Shown here: positions 7,978 through 17,850 of the stretch, piece by piece
Position numbering within the stretch: the stretch's first letter is position 1
How the letters are laid out: the number at the start of each line of letters is the position of its first letter
NCBI GenBank assembly: GCA_045810625.1
Contig: JBJMVQ010000030.1
Span: 62,001-126,000, forward strand
Source of the DNA: JACQFZ01 sp045810625
GTDB taxonomy: Bacteria; Pseudomonadota; Gammaproteobacteria; Acidiferrobacterales; Sulfurifustaceae
Direction of reading: 5' to 3'
DNA length: 64,000 nucleotides
Translations under genes and position numbers: made by a program
The notes under the pieces: model-generated
What the model saw: only the letters and a program-made list of their open reading frames with translations
Told to the model about the DNA's origin: nothing
Databases searched by the model: none

Positions 7978-9096
7978 CTATCGCACAGCCTGCGGATACG
8001 ATCCGAGACAGCGATACATCGCCGCCTCGCGCTCCAAAGCCGCGAGCACCTTCGCGATTTTCGGATCGCGCGCGTGGCCTTCGATATCCACAAAGAACAC
8101 GTACTCCCAAATGCTGCGGCGCGACGGACGCGATTCGATGCGAGTCATGTTGACACCGTGACGCGCGAGCGGCGCGAGCAGCTTGTGCAGCGCGCCCGGC
8201 CGATTCTTGCTGGCGAGCAACAGCGTCGTGCGGTCGCTCCCCGAAGGGACGGTGTCGAGTTCGCCGATCACCAGGAACCGCGTGCTGTTGTTCGGCCGGT
8301 CTTCGATGTTGCGCGACAGCGTTTGCAAGCCGTAGAGCTTCGCCGCCGAATCGCCCGCGACGGCGAGCGTCGTGTCGTCCGCCGCCGCGCGGCGCGCCGC
8401 TTCGGCGTTGCTGGCGCATGCTTCGCGCGGCAGATTCGGAAGATTGGCATCGAGCCATTCGCGGCACTGCGCCAGCGACTGCGGATGCGAGACCACGCGC
8501 GCCCATCCGTCCAAGCCGGCGCGACGTCCGAGCAAATGATGATGGATTCGCAGCACCACCTCGCCGCACACTCGCAACGAGGAAGCGAGGAACATATCGA
8601 GCGTATGGTTCACCACGCCTTCGGTCGAGTTCTCGACGGGCACTACACCGAAATGCGCATTGCCCGACTCGACCTCTCGAAAGACTTCGTCGATCGCACC
8701 GAGCGGGACGCTCTCGACGCTGCTCCCAAAGTGCTTTAGCGCCGCGTCTTGAGTGAAGGTTCCCGCGGGACCCAGGAACGCTACCTTGATTGGGGATTCG
8801 AGCGCGAGACAGGCGGACATGATCTCGCGGAACACGCGCGCGATATCGTCGTTCGCGAGCGGCCCCTTGTTGCGCTCGATCACCCGGCGCAGCACGTCGG
8901 TCTCACGCTCCGGACGATAGCAATTCGTCGCGCCGCTTGCGCGCTTCACCTCGGCGACCGCCTGAGCGTACTGCGCGCGCCGCGAGATCAACGCCTGAAG
9001 CTTCTCGTCGAGCGCGTCGATCTTCGCGCGAAGCTCGCGCAGCCGCTCTTCGCCGTCGCTTCGTTTCGGGGTGCGCGCCGACGCTGCCCGGCTCAT
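7978..9096 (-). CDS. pheA: Bifunctional chorismate mutase / prephenate dehydratase (P-protein)
   Basis: A 372-residue fusion. The AroQ chorismate mutase helix bundle occupies about residues 18-105 (LRELRAKIDALDEKL); prephenate dehydratase about 108-290 (FLGPAGTFTQDAA, ENSTEGVVNHT and the catalytic TRF within NNSTRFLVIG); a C-terminal ACT domain about 300-370 (NMTRIESRPSRRSIWEYVFF) would mediate phenylalanine feedback. It converts chorismate through prephenate to phenylpyruvate. The ATG at 9096 overlaps the serA stop as ATGA. A longer open frame upstream is antisense noise inside serA. Confidence 0.97.
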   Translation of the reverse strand: MSRAASARTPKRSDGEERLRELRAKIDALDEKLQALISRRAQYAQAVAEVKRASGATNCYRPERETDVLRRVIERNKGPLANDDIARVFREIMSACLALESPIKVAFLGPAGTFTQDAALKHFGSSVESVPLGAIDEVFREVESGNAHFGVVPVENSTEGVVNHTLDMFLASSLRVCGEVVLRIHHHLLGRRAGLDGWARVVSHPQSLAQCREWLDANLPNLPREACASNAEAARRAAADDTTLAVAGDSAAKLYGLQTLSRNIEDRPNNSTRFLVIGELDTVPSGSDRTTLLLASKNRPGALHKLLAPLARHGVNMTRIESRPSRRSIWEYVFFVDIEGHARDPKIAKVLAALEREAAMYRCLGSYPQAVR

Positions 9097-10274
9097 TGCG
9101 CGAGCGGCGGATCGATGATCCGTGCCATGAGAACCCCTTTGATGGAGGCGATGCGCGAGCGCACCGAGTCCGGCACCGGGGCGTCGAGGTCGACCAACGT
9201 ATACGCCAGCTCGCCGCGCGACGCGTTCACCATGTCGCTGATGTTCAAGCCCGCCTGCCCGAACGCCTCGGAAATTTGACCGAGCATATTCGGGACATTT
9301 GCGTTCGCACAGATGAAGCGGTGCCTGGTCGTGCGCGCGACGATCACCTCGGGGAAGTTCACCGAATTGCGGATGCAGCCGTTCTCCAGAAAATCCTTCA
9401 CCTGCTCCGCCACCATTACCGCGCAGTTGTCCTCCGCTTCCTGGGTGGAGGCGCCGAGGTGCGGGAGCGCGATCACGCGCGGATGATTCTTCGTCAGGTT
9501 GCTCGGGAAATCGCACACATACGCGTACACCTTACCGGCGTTTAGCGCTTCGACCACCGCTTTATCATCGACGATGCCCTCGCGCGCGAAGTTGAGGACC
9601 ACGACGCCATCCTTCATCTGCTTCAAGCGCTCGCCGTTGATCGAATTGCGCGTGCTGTCCATCAGCGGAACATGGAACGTGACGAAATCCGAAGCCCGTA
9701 GCAGATCTTCGAGCGAGCGCGCTTTTTTGACGTCCGCCGACAGCTGCCACGCACCTTCGACCGTCAGGCCTGGGTCGAAACCGATGACTTTCATGCCGAG
9801 GGCGATGCCGGTGTTCGCGACGATGCGGCCGATCGCTCCGAGTCCGACGACGCCGAGCGTACGACCGGGCAGCTCGTAGCCGCCGAACTTCTTCTTGCCG
9901 TCTTCGACCGCTTTCGAAAGCTCGTCGTCCGAACCGTTGAGGGTCCGGGCGAATTCCCACGCCTGGCAGATGTGCCGGCACGCGAGGACGAGTCCGGCGA
10001 CCACCAACTCTTTCACGGCGTTGGCGTTCGCGCCCGGCGCGTTGAAAACCGGAATCCCGCGCTCGCTCATCTTGGCGACGGGGATGTTGTTCACGCCCGC
10101 GCCGGCGCGGCCCACGGCCTTCAGATTCGACGGGATTTCCATGTCGTGCATCTTGGCCGAGCGCACGAGAATCGCGTCGGGGTTCTTCGCATCCGGTCCG
10201 ACTTTGTAACGATCCGCCGGCAACCGCTCGAGGCCGAGGGGGGAAATGTTATTGAGCGTCAATATTTGATACAC
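9093..10274 (-). CDS. serA: D-3-phosphoglycerate dehydrogenase
   Basis: A 393-residue D-2-hydroxyacid dehydrogenase with Rossmann motif VVGLGAIGR (about 147), catalytic Arg in NFAREGIVDD, catalytic His in LPHLGAST, and a C-terminal ACT domain (about 315-393) for serine feedback. It carries out the first step of serine synthesis. The start is GTG at 10274, supported by AGAGGTG eight nucleotides upstream. It sits between serC and pheA: Pseudomonas has serC-pheA here, so serA is an added but pathway-matched member. It ends ATGA-overlapped with pheA. Confidence 0.95.
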   Translation of the reverse strand: MYQILTLNNISPLGLERLPADRYKVGPDAKNPDAILVRSAKMHDMEIPSNLKAVGRAGAGVNNIPVAKMSERGIPVFNAPGANANAVKELVVAGLVLACRHICQAWEFARTLNGSDDELSKAVEDGKKKFGGYELPGRTLGVVGLGAIGRIVANTGIALGMKVIGFDPGLTVEGAWQLSADVKKARSLEDLLRASDFVTFHVPLMDSTRNSINGERLKQMKDGVVVLNFAREGIVDDKAVVEALNAGKVYAYVCDFPSNLTKNHPRVIALPHLGASTQEAEDNCAVMVAEQVKDFLENGCIRNSVNFPEVIVARTTRHRFICANANVPNMLGQISEAFGQAGLNISDMVNASRGELAYTLVDLDAPVPDSVRSRIASIKGVLMARIIDPPLAQ

Positions 10275-10400
10275 GTAACACCTCTAGCACCGTGACTGTT
10301 TCCGTTCACACCGTCCGTGGCGCAACCGTTCGACTTGTCGCGCGATTCGTTGCACCTCGGTCTTCCCTGATTGGGCGCTTGCCCCGTACTTCGGATCAGG

Positions 10401-11486
10401 TCACCCCTTGGACTTCATGAATTGCTTCATGTAGTCCATGAGGACGTCGACGCCCGATTCCGGCATGGCATTGTAAATGCTCGCGCGCATGCCGCCGACC
10501 GAGCGATGGCCTTTGAGCTGCAGCAGCTTCGCCGCCTTCGCGCCTTTCAGAAATTCGTCGTCGAGCGCGCTGTCTTTGAGCGTGAACGGTACGTTCATCA
10601 ACGAGCGGCAGTCGCGCGCAACCGGGTTCTTGTAGAAGCCGCCGGACGCGTCGATGAAGTCGTAAAGCTTCTTCGCCTTACGCCCATTGACCTCGGCCAT
10701 CGCCTTGAGGCCGCCCTTTTTCTTCAGCCACTCGAATACGAGACCCGCGATGTACCAGCCGTACGTCGGCGGCGTGTTGTACATCGATTCGTTCTCGGCG
10801 TGAATCTTGTAGTCGAGCATGCTGGCGGTGTTGGCGGGCGCGTGCCCGAGCAGGTCTTCGCGCACGATCGCGATCGCGAGACCCGAGGGGCCGAAGTTCT
10901 TCTGGGCGCCGGCGTAGATCAGGCCGAAGCGCGAGACGTCGAGCGGGCGCGAGAGGAACGTCGATGACGCATCCGTCACGAGCGGGACGGCGCCGGTCTC
11001 CGGAATCCAGTGAAATTCGACGCCACCGATCGTTTCGTTCGCGGTGTAGTGCACGTACGCCGCATTGGGATCGAGCTTCCATTCGCGCTGTGGCGGAATC
11101 GTGGTGAAGTTCGTGCTCTCGGCGCTCGCGGCGATGTTCACCGCGCCGTACTTCTTGGCTTCGCTGATGGCCTTCTTCGCCCACTGGCCGGTGTGAATGT
11201 AGTCGGCGCTCTTTTTCCCGCGATATAGATTGATCGGCACCATCGCGAACTGCAGCGTGGCGCCGCCTTGCAGGAACAGAACCTTGTAGTTCTTGGGAAT
11301 CGCGAGCAACTCGCGCAAGTCGGCTTCGGCCTTCTGCGCTATCTCGATGAACTCCTTGCCGCGGTGGCTCATTTCCATGACCGACATGCCGCTGCCATGC
11401 CAGTCGAGCATTTCCTGTTGCGCCTGTTTCAACACTTCTTCCGGCAAGACCGCCGGACCGGCGCTGAAGTTGTACACTCGTGTCAT
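10401..11486 (-). CDS. serC: Phosphoserine aminotransferase
   Basis: A 361-residue PLP enzyme (E. coli 362), starting MTRVYNFSAGPAVLPEEV. Family marks: HRGKEF, FLQGGATLQFAM, and the PLP lysine in YAGAQKNFGPSGLA. It makes phosphoserine from 3-phosphohydroxypyruvate, and acts in pyridoxine synthesis. The ATG at 11486 is the only start consistent with the family N terminus. It lies 118 bp after gyrA and 126 bp before serA, so both serine-pathway steps are adjacent. Confidence 0.97.
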   Translation of the reverse strand: MTRVYNFSAGPAVLPEEVLKQAQQEMLDWHGSGMSVMEMSHRGKEFIEIAQKAEADLRELLAIPKNYKVLFLQGGATLQFAMVPINLYRGKKSADYIHTGQWAKKAISEAKKYGAVNIAASAESTNFTTIPPQREWKLDPNAAYVHYTANETIGGVEFHWIPETGAVPLVTDASSTFLSRPLDVSRFGLIYAGAQKNFGPSGLAIAIVREDLLGHAPANTASMLDYKIHAENESMYNTPPTYGWYIAGLVFEWLKKKGGLKAMAEVNGRKAKKLYDFIDASGGFYKNPVARDCRSLMNVPFTLKDSALDDEFLKGAKAAKLLQLKGHRSVGGMRASIYNAMPESGVDVLMDYMKQFMKSKG

Positions 11487-11604
11487 TCTACCTGCCCTGA
11501 CGATTGAGAATTTCTTTCGGTAGTCTCGGCCTGCAAGCCTTACCGACCCTCGATCGCGCAACGGTGACATATCCGCGACGCGCTCTTCGGCATACGCGCT
11601 TCGA

Positions 11605-14169
11605 CTACCCCGGTTCACCTTCGTCCGATTCCAGAACTTTCTCGAGCCCCGCGAGGTGTTCTTCGCCCGAGAGCTCGATCAGGCGCACACCCTGGGTGTT
11701 GCGACCGATCACCGAAATTTCCTTAACGCGCGTACGAATCAGCGTGCCGCCATCGGTGATGAGCATGACCTCATCATCCTGATCGACGATACAGGCGCTG
11801 AGCACGGGTCCGTTGCGCTCGCTTGCTTGAATCGAAATCACGCCCTGGCCGCCGCGCCGATGCGCCGGATATTCCGTCAGAAGCGTGCGTTTGCCGTAGC
11901 CGTTGCGCGTCGCGGTGAGCACGGTAGCGGTTTCACCCGCACCGTTCTTGTCGACGATGATGAGCGACACGACTTTCTGGCCTTCCTTGAGATCGATGCC
12001 GCGCACGCCGCGCGCCGCGCGACCCATCGGGCGCACGTCGCTTTCGACGAAGCGCACCGCCTTGCCTGCGTCACTGAAGAGCAAAATCTCCGACTCCCCG
12101 GACGTCAGACCGACGCCGACCAAATGATTGCCTTCTTCGAGCTCGATCGCCTTGATGCCGGTCGAGCGGATGCGCGCGAATTCTTTCAATTCGGTTTTCT
12201 TCACCGTGCCATCGGACGTGGCCATGAAGATGTAGCCCGGCTGTTCGAAGTCGCGAATCGGCAGCAGCGCGTTGATGCGCTCGCCCTCTTCGAGCGGCAA
12301 CAGGTTCACGATGGGCTTGCCGCGCGCGCCGCGACCCGCCTGCGGAATCTCGTAAATCTTGCGCGTGTACACCTTGCCGAGGCTGGTGAAGCAGAGCACC
12401 GCCGAATGCGTGTTGGCAATGATCAGCTTCTCGACGAAATCTTCCTCCTTCATGCTCGTCGCGATCTTGCCGCGGCCGCCGCGGCGCTGCGCGCGATAGG
12501 CGGACAGCGGCTGCGATTTGATGTAACCGGCATGCGAGAGCGTCACGACGACGTCTTCCGGCGCGATCAGATCTTCGACGCTCAGGCTCACGCGCGTCTC
12601 GATGATCTCGGTGCGGCGCTTGTCGCCGTACTGCGTCTTGATCGCTGTCAGCTCCTCGCGAATGACCTGGAGCAACCGATCGGGGTTGGCGAGGATATCG
12701 AGCAGATCCGCGATGGTCTTGAGAATCTCCGCGTACTCTTCGCGGAGCTTATCCTGTTCGAGGCCGGTCAGGCGGTGCAAACGCAGATCGAGGATCGCCT
12801 GCGCCTGTTCTTCCGCGAGCCAGTAACCGTCGGGACGCAGCCCGTATTCGAGCGCGAGCCCTTGCGGCCGCGTCAGATTCGCGTCGCCCGCCGCGAGCAT
12901 CTTCGCGACGACGTTGGCCGGCCACGCGCGCGCCATCATTTTGGTTTTCGCTTCGGCCGGGTCTTTCGCGGCCTTGATCAGCGCGATCATCTCGTCGATG
13001 TTTTCGAGCGCGACGGCGAGACCTTCCAAAACATGCGCGCGCTCGCGCGACTTGCGCAGATCATAAATCGAACGGCGCGTGACGACTTCGCGCCGATGGC
13101 GCAGGAACGCGTCGAGCAGCGATTTGAGATCGAGCAGCTTCGGCTGGTTGTTGATCAGCGCGACCATGTTGACACCGAACACGGTCTGAAACGCGGTGTG
13201 CTCGTAGAGATTGTTCAGAATGACGTCGGCCACCTCACCGCGCTTCAGCTCGATGACCATGCGCATGCCGGACTTGTCCGACTCGTCGCGAAGCTCGGAG
13301 ATGCCTTCGAGCTTTCCGTCCTTGACCAGCTCGGCGATGTGCTCGAGCAGCCGCGCTTTGTTCACCTGATACGGCAGCTCGTGCACGATGATTGCCTGCC
13401 GCCCGTTCTTCGCATCGATCTCTTCGATGCTCGTGCGCGCGCGCACGTAAATCTTGCCGCGGCCGGTGCGATACGCCTCGCGGATGCCCTCGACGCCGTG
13501 AATGATCGCCGCCGTCGGGAAGTCGGGCCCGGGGATATGACGCATCAGCTCATCGACGCTCGCTTCCGGCATGTCGATCAGCGCGAGGCAGGCATCGATG
13601 ACTTCGGAAAGATTGTGCGGCGGGATGTTCGTCGCCATGCCGACGGCGATGCCGGACGAGCCGTTGACGAGCAGGTTCGGGAGCTTCGTCGGCAGGACGA
13701 CCGGTTCCTTTTCGGAGCCGTCGTAGTTCGGCGAGAAATCGACCGTTTCCTTCTCGAGATCGGCCAGCATCTCGTGGGCGATACGGCTCATGCGGATTTC
13801 GGTGTAGCGCATCGCCGCCGGCGCATCGCCGTCGATCGAGCCGAAGTTGCCCTGCCCGTCCACGAGCGGATAGCGCATCGAGAAGTCCTGCGCCATGCGA
13901 ACGATCGTGTCGTACACCGCGGTATCGCCGTGCGGGTGGTACTTACCGATCACATCGCCGACAACGCGCGCCGACTTCTTATAAGCCTTGTTCCAGTCGT
14001 TGCCGAGCTCGTGCATCGCCCAGAGCACCCGGCGATGGACCGGTTTCATGCCGTCGCGCACGTCCGGAAGCGCCCGTCCCACGATCACGCTCATCGCGTA
14101 ATCGAGGTACGACTGGCGCATCTCGTCTTCGAGATTTACCGGAATGGTCTCTTTGGCGAACTGTTCCAT
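11605..14169 (-). CDS. gyrA: DNA gyrase subunit A
   Basis: An 854-residue type IIA topoisomerase subunit. The breakage-reunion domain (about 1-520) has the catalytic Tyr in AAMRYTE (about residue 122) and the quinolone region GKYHPHGDTAVYDT. The residue equivalent to E. coli Ser83 is Thr, as natively in Pseudomonas aeruginosa, with Asp87 retained, so this is not evidence of acquired resistance. The C-terminal beta-pinwheel follows, with a GyrA-box-like QRRGGRG near 560. The gene position next to serC and mtnA matches Pseudomonas. Confidence 0.98.
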   Translation of the reverse strand: MEQFAKETIPVNLEDEMRQSYLDYAMSVIVGRALPDVRDGMKPVHRRVLWAMHELGNDWNKAYKKSARVVGDVIGKYHPHGDTAVYDTIVRMAQDFSMRYPLVDGQGNFGSIDGDAPAAMRYTEIRMSRIAHEMLADLEKETVDFSPNYDGSEKEPVVLPTKLPNLLVNGSSGIAVGMATNIPPHNLSEVIDACLALIDMPEASVDELMRHIPGPDFPTAAIIHGVEGIREAYRTGRGKIYVRARTSIEEIDAKNGRQAIIVHELPYQVNKARLLEHIAELVKDGKLEGISELRDESDKSGMRMVIELKRGEVADVILNNLYEHTAFQTVFGVNMVALINNQPKLLDLKSLLDAFLRHRREVVTRRSIYDLRKSRERAHVLEGLAVALENIDEMIALIKAAKDPAEAKTKMMARAWPANVVAKMLAAGDANLTRPQGLALEYGLRPDGYWLAEEQAQAILDLRLHRLTGLEQDKLREEYAEILKTIADLLDILANPDRLLQVIREELTAIKTQYGDKRRTEIIETRVSLSVEDLIAPEDVVVTLSHAGYIKSQPLSAYRAQRRGGRGKIATSMKEEDFVEKLIIANTHSAVLCFTSLGKVYTRKIYEIPQAGRGARGKPIVNLLPLEEGERINALLPIRDFEQPGYIFMATSDGTVKKTELKEFARIRSTGIKAIELEEGNHLVGVGLTSGESEILLFSDAGKAVRFVESDVRPMGRAARGVRGIDLKEGQKVVSLIIVDKNGAGETATVLTATRNGYGKRTLLTEYPAHRRGGQGVISIQASERNGPVLSACIVDQDDEVMLITDGGTLIRTRVKEISVIGRNTQGVRLIELSGEEHLAGLEKVLESDEGEPG

Positions 14170-14245
14170 AATGACGAAAGGCGCGGCGCGGTCAGAGCCC
14201 GAAAAATCGGCGCGACCGCCCTACGCCTTTAATTTGAAAAAAGGA

Positions 14246-14254
14246 ATTTTAACA
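14246..14254 (-). promoter_or_regulatory. Possible extended -10 promoter for gyrA
   Basis: On the minus strand TGTTAAAAT fits an extended -10 (TGnTAtAAT, one mismatch) 77 nt before the gyrA start. No good -35 is seen. Gyrase genes often use supercoiling-sensitive promoters, but that cannot be judged here. Confidence 0.3.
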
Positions 14255-14310
14255 TGCGGGGCATAAACCGCCCATGCCCGGCGCGTCCCTGCGACCCCGT
14301 TTTTGGCCCG

Positions 14311-15378
<1,068 letters not shown>

Positions 15379-15617
15379 GGGTTCAAATGATGTTACCACG
15401 CACGCGCCCTGCGCCAATTTCGATTTCCGAACCCCCTATGTTACGCGCCCATCGCATTGCGGAATCGCTTGATTCCGCCGCTCAACTTGGATGGCTTCCA
15501 CACACACCTCGCATGCGCGGTTCGTCCTGCTCGATAGTACCGGCTAGCGCTACGCGCATCTCGCACACGGCCACTTCGCGTTCAACAACCCCTTTAGAGC
15601 CCCTGCTAACGTTCGGA

Positions 15618-15623
15618 TATACT
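15618..15623 (+). promoter_or_regulatory. Possible -10 box for mtaD
   Basis: TATACT lies 13 nt before the mtaD ATG. The best upstream -35 (TTTAGA, 19-nt spacer) is poor, and a start from here would leave a very short leader. Confidence 0.25.
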
Positions 15624-15636
15624 TGCGCCGCCGATT

Positions 15637-16950
15637 ATGAAATCCATCGACACTCTCATCACCGCCCGCTGGGTCATTCCAGTGGAACCGCATGGGGTCG
15701 TGCACGAAGATTATGCGGTTGCGGTGGACAAAGGGCGAATCGTGGAGCTGCTGCCGCGTGCGGCTGCATCTTCGCGCTATAGCGCCGGCGAAACCGTAGA
15801 GCTTGCGCGTCACGCGCTCATCCCGGGGCTCATCAACGCTCATACGCACGCGGCGATGAGCCTGTTTCGCGGTCTCGCCGATGACCTGCCGCTGATGGAG
15901 TGGCTGCAAAAGCATATTTGGCCGGCGGAGGCGCGTTGGGTGAATCCGGAGTTCGTGCGCGATGGCGTGGAGCTGGCGGCCGCCGAGATGCTAAAAAGCG
16001 GAACGACGTGCTTCGCCGACATGTACTTCTTTCCCGAAGACGCGGCCCGTACCTGCCAGGCAGTGGGCATGCGCGCAGTCGTCGGATTGATTCTCATCGA
16101 TTTCCCGACGGCCTACGCACAAACACCGGATGATTATCTGCGCAAGGGCATAACGCTGCACGATGATCTGCGCGCCGCCGAGCTCGTGACAACCGCATTC
16201 GCGCCGCACGCGCCCTATACCGTCTCCGATGCCCCGTTGACCAAGCTGCGCACACTAAACGGCGAGCTCAACCTGCCGCTGCACATGCACGTCCACGAGA
16301 CGGCGCACGAAGTTGCCGAGGCAATGCGAGCCACCGGCGAGCGGCCGCTCGCCCGTCTCGGCCGGCTCGGGCTGCTGCAGCCGAATCTGGCCGCGGTGCA
16401 CATGACGCAACTGACCGATGCGGAAATCGAATTGCTCGCGCAAACCGGCGTCAACGTCACGCACTGTCCCGAATCGAACTTGAAGCTCGCGAGCGGTTTT
16501 TGCCCGGTCCACAAGCTCGTGCAGGCCGGCGTCAACGTTGCGCTCGGTACGGACGGCGCGGCGAGCAACAACGATCTCGACATGCTCGGCGAGATGCGCA
16601 CGGCGGCGCTGCTCGCGAAGGGCGTGGCGCAGGAAGCGACCGCTCTCCCCGCCGCGACGGCCCTCGCCATGGCGACGTTGAACGGCGCGAAAGCGCTCGG
16701 GCTCGAAGAGCGCGTCGGTTCACTGAAATCCGGCAAGGCGGCCGATCTCACCGCCATCGATCTCGCGGCTCCCGCGCTGCAGCCGGTGTACGATCCGATC
16801 TCGCAGATCGTGTACGCCGCGGGCCGCGAGCAAGTCACCGATGTATGGATCAACGGCCGCCGGCTGTTGCGCGACCGCCGGCTGACCACGATCGACGAAG
16901 CCGCGGTTCTCGACAAAGCCGCGCGCTGGCACGCGAAGATTCGCGAGTAG
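15637..16950 (+). CDS. mtaD: 5-methylthioadenosine / S-adenosylhomocysteine deaminase (TRZ/ATZ hydrolase)
   Basis: A 437-residue amidohydrolase with metal ligands in NAHTHAAMSLFRG (HxH, about residues 69-71), the HMHVHETAHE segment (about 212-221), the HCPESN segment and GTDGAASNNDLDM (catalytic Asp, about 305). The family deaminates MTA or SAH to the inosine forms. In Pseudomonas the equivalent gene sits at the same place, between ubiG and mtnA, and supports salvage by way of methylthioinosine; I infer the same here. It precedes ubiG by 4 bp. Confidence 0.93.
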   Translation: MKSIDTLITARWVIPVEPHGVVHEDYAVAVDKGRIVELLPRAAASSRYSAGETVELARHALIPGLINAHTHAAMSLFRGLADDLPLMEWLQKHIWPAEARWVNPEFVRDGVELAAAEMLKSGTTCFADMYFFPEDAARTCQAVGMRAVVGLILIDFPTAYAQTPDDYLRKGITLHDDLRAAELVTTAFAPHAPYTVSDAPLTKLRTLNGELNLPLHMHVHETAHEVAEAMRATGERPLARLGRLGLLQPNLAAVHMTQLTDAEIELLAQTGVNVTHCPESNLKLASGFCPVHKLVQAGVNVALGTDGAASNNDLDMLGEMRTAALLAKGVAQEATALPAATALAMATLNGAKALGLEERVGSLKSGKAADLTAIDLAAPALQPVYDPISQIVYAAGREQVTDVWINGRRLLRDRRLTTIDEAAVLDKAARWHAKIRE

Positions 16951-16954
16951 CACC

Positions 16955-17665
16955 ATGGCGAACGCGCAGAACGCCGACGCCGCCGAGCTCGCCAAGTTCG
17001 AAGCGCTCGCCGCGCGCTGGTGGGATCCGAATGCCGAATTCAAACCGCTGCACGACATCAATCCGCTGCGGCTCGACTACATACAGAAACGCGTCCCGCT
17101 CGCGGGCAAAACCGTGCTCGACGTCGGCTGCGGCGGCGGCATCCTCGCCGAGGCGATGGCGGCTGCGGGCGCGCGTGTCACGGGTATCGATCTCGCCGAA
17201 GCACCGCTCGCGGTCGCGCAGCTGCACTTGCTCGAAAGCGGCCGCGAGGTCGACTATCGCCGCGTGAGCGCCGAGGATCTCGCAGGCGAGCGACCGGCGG
17301 CGTACGACGTGGTCACGTGCATGGAGCTCCTCGAGCACGTGCCCGAACCCGCCTCGACGGTCGCGGCGTGCGCAACGCTCGTCAAACCGGGCGGACATGT
17401 GTTCTTCTCGACGATCAACCGCAACCTGAAGTCCTGGCTATTCGCGATCGTCGGCGCGGAGTATGTGCTGAATCTGCTGCCTCGTGGAACGCACGAGTAT
17501 CTGAAATTCATTCGTCCCTCGGAGCTCGAACGCATGTGCCGCCCGCGCGGCTTGCGTTTCGTCGATCTGACCGGCATGCATTACAACCCGCTGACCCGAC
17601 GGTACACGCTCGGACCGGGCGTGGACGTGAATTACATCGCGTATACCCGGCGCGCCGACGATTAA
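16955..17665 (+). CDS. ubiG: Ubiquinone biosynthesis O-methyltransferase UbiG
   Basis: A 236-residue class I SAM methyltransferase. It starts with the UbiG-type ELAKFEALAARWWDPNAEFKPLH signature, then shows motif I VLDVGCGGGIL (about 53-63), EHVPEP, and the membrane-associating stretch KSWLFAIVGAEYVLNLLP. It performs both O-methylations of ubiquinone synthesis. It follows mtaD by 4 bp in the same frame direction, so they are probably one transcript. Its 3' end runs into a repeat-A hairpin and converges on lpxB. Confidence 0.95.
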   Translation: MANAQNADAAELAKFEALAARWWDPNAEFKPLHDINPLRLDYIQKRVPLAGKTVLDVGCGGGILAEAMAAAGARVTGIDLAEAPLAVAQLHLLESGREVDYRRVSAEDLAGERPAAYDVVTCMELLEHVPEPASTVAACATLVKPGGHVFFSTINRNLKSWLFAIVGAEYVLNLLPRGTHEYLKFIRPSELERMCRPRGLRFVDLTGMHYNPLTRRYTLGPGVDVNYIAYTRRADD

Positions 17666-17735
17666 ACGCTTTTGGGCGGCGGCGGCGCGGCGTTCGCCAC
17701 GCAAGAGACCAGGACGCTCTGATTAAGGATTGTTT

Positions 17736-17826
17736 ACCGCAGAGGACGCGGGGGACGCGGAGTTTATTACGAGGTTTATTGCCGATTCTTTTGCTTTTCC
17801 TCCGCGTCCTCTGTGTCCTCTGCGGT
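17736..17826. repeat. Repeat A (GCAGAGGACGC type), inverted pair at ubiG/lpxB junction
   Basis: Two 27-bp arms, 17736-17762 (ACCGCAGAGGACGCG...) and 17800-17826, are reverse complements at 24 of 27 positions around a 37-bp loop. The right arm is followed by the AATATTTCAG tail seen in several other copies. It fills the gap between convergent ubiG and lpxB and could act as a bidirectional 3'-end hairpin. Confidence 0.85.
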
Positions 17827-17850
17827 GAAAAATAATATTTCAGACCTTCC

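Noticed and set aside
13900..13960. Quinolone-resistance mutation in GyrA (Thr at the Ser83 position)
   Set aside because: Thr is the normal residue in Pseudomonas GyrA and Asp87 is retained, so it is not evidence of selection.
11656..14232. An 858-codon open frame antisense to gyrA
   Set aside because: It mirrors gyrA in a GC-rich genome where stops are rare on the opposite strand. It has no recognisable domain, is Arg/His/Asp rich like other shadows, and gyrA is unambiguous.
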